Shown here in pieces: positions 56,763 to 64,000 of a DNA stretch of 64,000 bases. Position 1 is the stretch's first letter, and each line of letters starts with the position of its first letter. Source of the DNA: Hemileia vastatrix (lineage: Eukaryota > Basidiomycota > Pucciniomycetes > Pucciniales > Zaghouaniaceae); NCBI GenBank assembly GCA_030280995.1, contig JASXTE010000007.1:17228501-17292500 (forward strand), given 5' to 3'. The translations under genes and the position numbers were made by a program. The notes beneath the pieces are model-generated. The model was not told where the DNA came from, searched no databases, and saw nothing but the letters and a program-made list of their open reading frames with translations.

Positions 56763-58250
56763 CTATTGTATCCAAGGTAATTGTAATACAAAAACAAAAT
56801 TTAGTTGAGTCATGATTAAAAATGTTTTGTTCATTTTCAATTTTGAGTGGGTTAAGTCTAATTTGATTTTCCCACTGATTTTCTTTAAGGTTCTTTTGGC
56901 AAGTTGTTCTTGATTATCTTTGCTTTGAATTTTGATTTTTGAAAGGAGGTTCACAGCTTTTGGATAAATGTAATTTGCTCCTTCTCCAGATTCAAAAATT
57001 TCATGTAAGATTGTTTGATATTTGACTAGGACCTCATAATAAGGTATTGTTATCTGTTCTTCTTCATTTTTGTTATCTTCCAGAAAAATACTGAGTATTT
57101 CAGAATTTTTAGTTTTAGATATTTGACTTATGGATGCACTAGAACCAATTTCAGAAAAAAGAGAGGATGTGTTAAAGTCAGATAAATCTTCTTGAAATTT
57201 TTTGTTTAACACTGTGGGATCATGGATTTTTGAATAGTTGATGGATTTCGTAAAAAGTTGGGGCTCAAAGTTTGGACTTTCTAGTCAATATTTATGTATA
57301 GGAGAAGATTCTCATATATAAGTAGGATCTTTGGCAATATTTGTTGACTCAAAGCTTGTCAGATTTTGATTTTTTGAAGTTTTTTTGTTTTCTTCCCCAA
57401 GATTTTGGATTTCTTCTTAGTTGTCCTCTATAGTTGAGTCAATTACATTAAAGTTTTAAGTTTTGCTTTTAAAATCCTTGGTCTTCTTGTATTTTTGAGA
57501 ACAGTATCTAGTGAGATGTCCAGCTTTTTGGAAGTTGTAACATTCAGCTGAGGTAGGATTTATGGCCTCTAGGTCCATTAGAATCACCTTTTATTTTTGG
57601 AGGAATTGAGGACTTCTTGGGGAGGAGAGCCTGAAATTTTTTGTAGGATGAGATGTTCCTGAATTTGGTGGTCTTCTTGAAAAAATTGAAGAATTTGGGG
57701 TTCTGCTTAAGGGGACAGTCATTTTACTGTTACTTCTGGAGTTCTGGTGGTAATTTATCTCACAGTTTCTTGCAAAGTTATATACTTTACATGTTAATTT
57801 CATAAGAGAAATGGGTTTCAATAATTTGTAACTTTATTGCTGTAGACATTTTCTGTTTAAATATCCAGATTTTTTCTTTGAGAGAAATTTGGTTTTGCAA
57901 AATTTGGGATAAGATGTCCCTAAATTTTGCAATTAAATCTTCAATTTTTCTATTTTTAAAGGAAGTTGCTTCAAGTTGGTCTTGCAACTCATCCTCTTTG
58001 AGCTCTGGAATGTAGTTGGTTAAGAAGGCATCTTTTATGGATTCCCAATCTGGTAAGGCATTGTAATTTTCTTCTTGTAGTTGGAAATAGAATGATTTAG
58101 CATCTCCAATGAGAAAACCTCCCATAATTGCCAGCCATTTGTCAGAGGGAATGTATTTGAGATGAGAATGTTTTCAAAGTCCTTCATCCAATGGTTGATG
58201 TTATCTCCATACCTCTTGAATTTTTTGGGTTTGATCCTTACAGAGTGTTT
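56763..58250 (-). pseudogene. Family E gag and downstream region
   Basis: 58125-57787 encodes a capsid-like Gag segment (DWESIKDAFLTNYIPE...LEATSF). Near 57545-57490 a zinc knuckle reads CYNFQKAGHLTRYC, with the second Cys replaced by Phe. Between the knuckle and RT, 57212-56763 is open but without a recognisable protease motif. Frameshifts and stops separate the pieces. Confidence 0.65.
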
Positions 58251-58704
58251 GAGGCTATTGGGTTGAGTCTGTCGAGATAATAATTGGCTTGTTTCTTTAT
58301 CTTTTCAATGATAAATTTCATCCCAGACTTGAAGTTGTGTATTGGTTTTCTGTAAATTTTCCAAAAGGTACACAATCTGGTCATTCACTGTGGGATGACC
58401 AATGGCCTCTGCCTTGATGATTGTTTTTCTGGCTTGATTTAATTTTTTAATGAGAAGAAGCAACTAATATTTTAGTTCCAAGCAAGGAAGAGTCCTCTTA
58501 ATAAGATATACCTTTTCCTTTCAATGAAACTAAATTTTTCCAATTGTTACTTAGAAGGTCGGGGTTCTTGACGGTAGTAGTCTACTGACTAATTATTTAT
58601 TTTATTTTGAAGGAAAACAAAAAGGTCAATAATTATCATCTTTAGTTAAGTAACTAATTATATCAAGAGAAACTAGTGAGTAAAAAAACTCACAGATATG
58701 CATC

Positions 58705-58992
58705 TGTGATTCCATAGAATTCTTAGGTGTTTTTAAGTTTCCGAGGGAAGTAGAACTTAGTTTCATTACACCAATTGGGAACAGTTTTTATAGGTGCAAA
58801 AGATAGAAGAGGGAAGAGAAAAAAAATATGCTTTTATGAATTAGTTAAGTGCTTTTAGAGAAAATCTTTCAAATTAGAATTTTCATGTTTATATAAGTAC
58901 AATTGAGAAAGTAAATTAGATTATTAGTTAAAAGTAAGGCTAAGAAAGTAAATAGTTAGTAAAAAAAAGTAGTAGGTCACAATTGAATGACA
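58705..58992 (-). repeat. Family E 5' LTR
   Basis: The plus-strand left end TGTGATTCC abuts the leader containing AAACTCAC. The same AAACTCAC lies 15-20 bp before the third LTR copy at 59083. Confidence 0.8.
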
Positions 58993-59082
58993 TATGCCAC
59001 ATTTATCTAAAAAACAAATTTCAGAACAAATATATTTGATAGTTCAAATAATAATTAAATATAGAAACTCACCTTTCAATAC

Positions 59083-59356
59083 TGTGATTCCTTAGAGTTC
59101 TTAGGTGAATTTAAATTTCCAAGGGAAGTAGAAATTGATTTCATTACACAAATTGGGTGAAGTATTTATAGGCAAAAAAGATACAAGAAGGAAGAGAAAA
59201 CAAATCTTTACAAATGATTGAATTAAGTGCTTTTAGAGAAAAGGTAGTTGATTACAATTATTGTGTTTTTAATAGTACAACAGAGAAAAGCAATTAGATT
59301 ATCAGTTAGAGGTAAGGCTAAGAAAAGAAATAGCACAGGGTAAAACAAATAATGAC
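59083..59356 (-). mobile_element. Extra family E LTR copy
   Basis: It is related to the family E LTRs over its length but more diverged at the right end (AATGAC). No target duplication is visible. The 90 bp between it and 58992 resemble the leader, so it may be the 5' LTR of an older element. 59357-59860 holds nothing recognisable. Confidence 0.6.
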
Positions 59357-59859
59357 TTGTAGGCAAGTTGTTTTTTGTCCCTCAGACAACCCCAAGAGTA
59401 ACCTCAGTAATAACTCCAGTGGCCCTATTTTTTGGAATAATGGTTGCCTCATGAATGAAGGATCAAAATTTTTATCATCTATGCATCACTTTTCCTTGAA
59501 AAAAAGAAAGCAAGATTTGGTATGAGTCAAGAATTTTCCAGTAAAAAAATATATGAATACCAAATCTCTTTAAAAAAAGACATATCTATCTTATTTTTTC
59601 TTTTACATATTTTTGGAATAATTTCCTCAATTTTTTTACTTGTATCAAATTTTTTATTCAATTTTTAAAATTTAGTAAACTTTTATTTTAATTTCTGCTG
59701 ATTATGAAAATCATTTCTTAATTTTCTATTGATATTCAGAAATTTTAGAATTTTTAGCATTGATAGATTTTTTTAAATTTTATTTGGCCTTTAAATAAAT
59801 TTACTGAATTTTTTGGAATTCAATAGCATTTTGTTTAAGTTTTTTAAAAAAATTTGAAC

Positions 59860-60135
59860 TCTAGGAATTTTTTTAAACAAATTGCATTTTTTTTGGATTT
59901 TTTTGAAGCTCTTTGAAGTTTTCTGAATTTTTTAGATTTTTTAAGATTTTTGTTGTATTTTGTGAATTTTTTTTTAACTTTTTTTGAATTTTTTTGGATT
60001 ATTTTGGATTCTCTTGAATTTTTTTTGAATTTTTTTGAATTTTTTTGAGATTTTCTGAAATTTTTTCGGTGTTTTTTGAATTTTTTTACATTTTTTATGT
60101 TTCTTTGATGTTTTTGGTTTTTTAGCATTTTTTTG
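59860..60135 (-). repeat. T-rich GAATTTTTTT low-complexity repeat
   Basis: Irregular repetition of (G)AATTTTTTTG / GGATTTTTTT. The apparent Lys/Asn-rich open frame on the minus strand follows from the repeat and is not called as a gene. Confidence 0.6.
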
Positions 60136-60169
60136 AATTTTCTCTCACTGTTTTAATGCTTGAATTGCA

Positions 60170-60428
60170 GTTGAAGTCACATGCCAAAAAAACACAGCAT
60201 CTTTTCAAGCATATGACTTCAATTGTGATTGAAGTCATGTGCCAACAAGATGCTGCATCTTTTCAAGCACAAGGCTGGAGCCCAATTCCTCAGAGCAAGT
60301 TGTTAGATGGACCACAAGAAATATAATTCTGTGAAAATTTGTGATCCATCTGAAAGCTTTCACTAGAAGAATTGGAATCAATTCATGTGCTTGAAAAGAT
60401 GCTGCATCTTTTTGGCACATGACTTGAT
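60170..60428. mobile_element. MITE-like foldback element 1
   Basis: Inverted ends of about 40 bp (60231-60271 and 60386-60425) read GAAGTCATGTGCCAACAAGA...TTCAAGCACA and its complement, and themselves contain the palindrome AAGATGCTGCATCTT. A further partial copy of the left end lies at 60170-60212. There is no coding capacity, so this is a non-autonomous DNA element. Confidence 0.5.
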
Positions 60429-60437
60429 CCTATTCAC

Positions 60438-60690
60438 ACCACACAATATGGGGGGAGGACTTGCTTGCAAGTCCGCAACCTTGGACTAAAACTCACCACA
60501 GATTGAACACACATTGAGCTATTGATAAAGGAACCATACAATCAGGGATGAACACCATTCAGCAGAACAGTTTTAGGTGGGTGTTCAAGTAGAGTTCAGT
60601 ATGGGTTCAGGATGATTTCAGTTTGAGTTCCATCTGAGTTCAGGTTGAGGACTTGCTAGCAAGTCCCCCCCCCTATATTGCATAGTGTCA
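60438..60690. mobile_element. MITE-like foldback element 2
   Basis: The ends form an inverted pair of about 40 bp: CAATATGGGGGGAGGACTTG at the left and the complement of CAATATAGGGGGGGGACTTG at the right. Each contains the palindrome GGACTTGCTNGCAAGTCC. The interior (60490-60640) is non-coding. Confidence 0.5.
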
Positions 60691-62756
60691 AGCAGCAAAA
60701 AATCAAAAAAAAATCAAAACAATGCCAAAAAAAATATTAGGTCAAAAAAAATCACAAAAAAATTGAATAAATTCACAAAAAATTCAAAAAAATTCACAAG
60801 ATCACAAAATCATATAAAAGACATCAAAAATTATATTTTTTTAAAAAAAAATTCTAAAAAATTCTAAAAAATTTAACTAAATTATAAAATTTATAAAAAG
60901 TGTCTAAACATTAATAAAAAATTTTTTAAAAAAAAAGTTACATAAAAAGAAGGCACACAGCATCCATTTTTTTAAGACATGACATTTTGAAGATTGATAA
61001 AAAATTTATGAAAACTATAGGTTATAGTAACCTTTTTTCCAAAATTACTTCTTTATAAAATTCTTATTGAATAATGAGGAAGTATGTGCTTCATAAATTA
61101 AAAATGAAAAAATTTTATGATTATGGGGTATCATGGGAAGGAAAAAAGAAACAATGAGTTCTAAGTAGGACGAAAAAAATTATTTCATGATCAAATTAAG
61201 ATAGTCAAAACTGTAGGAAAGATTTCAGTTTCTTTTGATAAAACTTAGACATTTTTAATTAGACTAATTTGACACATTGTCAGCCCTTTCTTAGCCTTAA
61301 GCTGGGCCTGGTGGGGGTCCCAGGGGGTTAAAAAAGGGCTAATAAAAAATTTACACAGGATAAAAAAGGGTCAAAATATAAGTATTTATGGAGCTAGACA
61401 AAAATTTTCATTTTTATTCTGTTATTATTTTTATTTATTTCATTTTTATTTAAAGAAATTCTTTTGTAAAATTTTAATCTAAATTGTTTAAAATCACACT
61501 TTCATAAACAAAACATGTATTTTATTATTCATGGTGACTTTGTAAGAGGGTAACATGATATATTTCATGAAAAAATATTTTTGGGATGTCAAAAGAATGG
61601 AAAAAATTAAGTTGAGAATTTAAAAAAATTGATGATTTCATTTAAATCTATTAGTATTTAAATTATTTCATTCAATCATATCAAGTTTACGTCTTCAACC
61701 TCTGGTACATCATGAATAAAAATCTTTTCAATTTACATGGGATAAATGGATTTCATTAGATAATGTAAAATCTTAATACTATGGTTCTAAAAGGAAACCA
61801 AAATTTTATTGAAAATATTTTTGAATAAGGGTTTGTAATTATTCAGCCTGAATGAAGTAGCACCTTCAATTTCACCTCTGGAAGAACATTTTTTGATGTT
61901 AATTGTGGATGAAATTTTTTTTTCATCCTGAAATAATACATTGACATATAAATTTCAAATATGAAAATGTATTCAAATTTTTAAATATTATTTACCTCTA
62001 TATATTATATACACTTAATTTTTTATTATGAGAAAAAAAATTGGCACCTGCTAGAAGGTCCATATTATTTCCTGAAGTATAGAAGTTCAGTTGGGGAGAG
62101 ACACCTTCTAGCATGTGAGATAACTTATTTTAGATTAATATTGTTATATATACAGAAAATTCCATCCCAATTATGTTATTCATTAAAAAAAATTTATGTA
62201 TGTGAAAAATACTTCCAAAAAATTTACCTGACTTTATTCTTCAGTAATGTAAATTTGATTGGTTTTATAAATATGGGGGGGTTTCATTAATTTGAAATTT
62301 GAAATTTGCAGAAACTTTTTTAATTTCAATGGATGCACAAATTATAGACATATTTTTTATGGAATATTAAATCAATTAGTCCAAAATATTAAAAATTTTC
62401 ATGGATTAGTGAAAACACATTTCTATATGCACATTTCTACTAGCTTCAACAATATGAAAATTATAGAACCTAGACCAAATTTTGATGTTGTAAGGGTTTA
62501 TTAAAATTATAAAATATATTCCCATAATTATTTGGTAAATTTTATATTCCTCATGAACTGCAGCACAGATTTTTGGCTGCATAGGGTTTCAAAAATTAAC
62601 CTGACTTTTAATCTAATATGCTCTTCTTCTTCAAGAAAATTAAGAACATTTCTACTCATAAAGCTATATGCATAAACAATGCTTTACCATTTCAATATGT
62701 TTATTCAAATATATTTTTCCAATAAGTATCTATCAATATTCAAATATTAAAAGCAG
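60691..62756. other. AT-rich region without a recognised gene
   Basis: A-rich CAAAAAAATTC-type repeats at 60695-60870, then AT-rich single-copy-looking sequence. No supported coding region. Confidence 0.5.
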
Positions 62757-63960
62757 TGTCAGCCTGGCTGTACCAGGAACCCATTAAATGTTATTTTAAT
62801 TTTTTGGAACAGAAAGAGGGCACAAAAATATGCATTTTATTTATATAAATTAATATTTTATTGCATAATAAAATTATATAAGTATCTTATTAAATATAAG
62901 TAAAATAAGTGTCATATTAATTTTATTGTTATATAAAATATTTATACATTTAAATTAAGCATCATATCTTTTATATTCTATAAATTATGGAGCTTTTTTA
63001 TGTATTTAATAATTATAGATTAATAATTAATTAATTATAAACATATATTATAATTATAAGTGTAAAATTGACTTATAATGTAATTAAATTTATTTATTAA
63101 ATAAAACCTTTCATATCTTATTAAAAAAGAATATTGGGCACTTTTTTGACTCATAATTGTGTTACTAAAGTATTAAACAAGTTAAAACACTTTATTAAAT
63201 AAATTATTAATGTTTTATTCTAAAAATTAGTGATTTTGTTAGAATAAGTACTTGTTTTAACTTAAAATAATTATTACACTAATATAAGTAGTTAAAATAA
63301 TTAATTACTCAAGTTTTATACTAAATTAATTAATTACACTATTTTTATGTGTTAAAATATTTCATTTTTATGTTTCACTTAAAATTGGTTTTTAAATAAA
63401 GGGTTATCAGACATGTTTTAAATTAAATTAGTAGTTTTTATGTGTCTCAAACTTATTTAATTACTCCCTAATTTTATTGTAACTGTTTGGGATTAAATTA
63501 GTGGATTTTAAGCTCTTACTCATGTGTATTAGTTAATTGTATCATGGGTTTCCCCTTACACTTACTCAAAATTGGTTACATATTATTTTTATTTTATCTT
63601 ACTTTGTATATACATTAATGTGGCACTTCAGAGGGCCCCTTGCCTATATGAAGGCCTTGGGTAACCCCCTTTAGCCTCACCACTTATTTCTTACTTTATC
63701 TTATTATTATCATTAATTTTATTATTAATATAAATTGTTATGTTTACATTCTTTTACTTATGGTGCTTTCTTACCTTTGAAATCTAGTATAAATTATACA
63801 TATAAAGGTTGCTTTAAGATTATTTAATATTAGCATTTTTTTACTTAAGTAGAGAGAATAAAAGACTTACCATATATCATCCCCTTAATAACTTTTTATA
63901 TGTTTTGTAACTCCCCAGGCCAAGTTTTGTCTAATTGTTGTTGTTATTGTTTTTTCCCTT
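62757..63960 (+). repeat. Possible LTR, relative of 11007
   Basis: It begins TGTCAGCCTGGCTGTACC and carries CCTATATGAAGGCCTTGGG near 63632, comparable to the CCTATAAAAGGCC block near 11513. The sequence between is AT-only. The right end may lie outside the window. Confidence 0.3.
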
Positions 63961-64000
63961 TCTTCTTTTCCTTCTTCTTCTTCTTCTTCTCTTTTTCTCC

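Larger units (their letters stand above)
53906..58992 (-). mobile_element. Family E small Ty3-like LTR retrotransposon
   Basis: LTRs of about 285 bp are at 53906-54186 and 58705-58992, TGTGATTC...GAATGACA on the plus strand. Flanks are ATATG (53901-53905) and ATATG (58992-58996, overlapping the last LTR base) or TATG if the LTR ends CA. A purine tract (GAGGGAATGA on the minus strand) adjoins the 3' LTR. The coding region is decayed. Confidence 0.8.

Noticed and set aside
59844..60128. Lys/Asn-rich 94-codon frame
   Set aside because: A product of the GAATTTTTTT repeat.
1..64000. CRISPR array, tRNA or rRNA genes, bacterial operon signals
   Set aside because: No regular repeat-spacer pattern, no cloverleaf-like sequence and no rRNA-like segment were seen; the context is eukaryotic retroelement DNA.

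Overview
The window is wall-to-wall transposable-element DNA from a fungus. A basidiomycete is likely: the integrase and reverse-transcriptase motifs are Ty3/gypsy and Ty1/copia type, introns are short (49-69 bp) GT-AG, intergenic DNA is AT-rich, and Cys patterns resemble the fungal Zn2Cys6 cluster. No host gene, tRNA, rRNA or CRISPR array was recognised, so the species cannot be placed.

Layout: 1-2.25 kb, decayed gag of an element called family F (minus strand) with a motif-repeat leader. 2.9-10.9 kb, a large inverted repeat made of two 3' ends of family A, a Ty3-like LTR element. 11-13.2 kb, a possible LTR and a cluster of palindromes. 13.4-13.8 and 28.4-30.2 kb, one C-rich low-complexity tract split by a 14.6-kb family A insertion (13789-28398) flanked by ACGT. 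That insertion holds a truncated first copy followed by a complete LTR-gag-pol-LTR element. 30.2-32.8 kb, AT-rich with no gene. 32.8-36.2 kb, a diverged family A 3' end. 36.2-41 kb, a decayed copia element. 41.2-53.1 kb, a family A solo LTR (flanks ACGA) split by a family D Ty3-like element (flanks CCATTA). 53.9-59.0 kb, family E, a small Ty3-like element (flanks ATATG or TATG). 60.2-60.7 kb, two MITE-like foldback elements. The rest to 64 kb is AT-rich, with a possible LTR at the end.

The most interesting system is in family A. Between pol and the 3' LTR it carries two genes on the strand opposite to gag-pol. Each has one short intron and begins with a six-cysteine cluster, C-x2-C-x6-C-x(12 or 15)-C-x2-C-x6-C, with the basic residues in the second half. 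They are called ZnC1 (about 500 aa) and ZnC2 (about 206 aa) here. ZnC2 keeps an open spliced frame in four of five copies while the accompanying gag-pol is riddled with stops. A roughly 20-bp motif (type CCTCCAAGACTTTAAACTG) lies in arrays directly upstream of ZnC1 and elsewhere in the 3' region, and variants occur inside coding sequence of families A and D. Family D shares the polypurine tract context, primer binding site, hairpin and motif arrays but lacks the ZnC genes. A working hypothesis is that the element encodes its own DNA-binding regulators acting on its dispersed sites, by analogy with VANC anti-silencing proteins of plant VANDAL transposons. This is inference.
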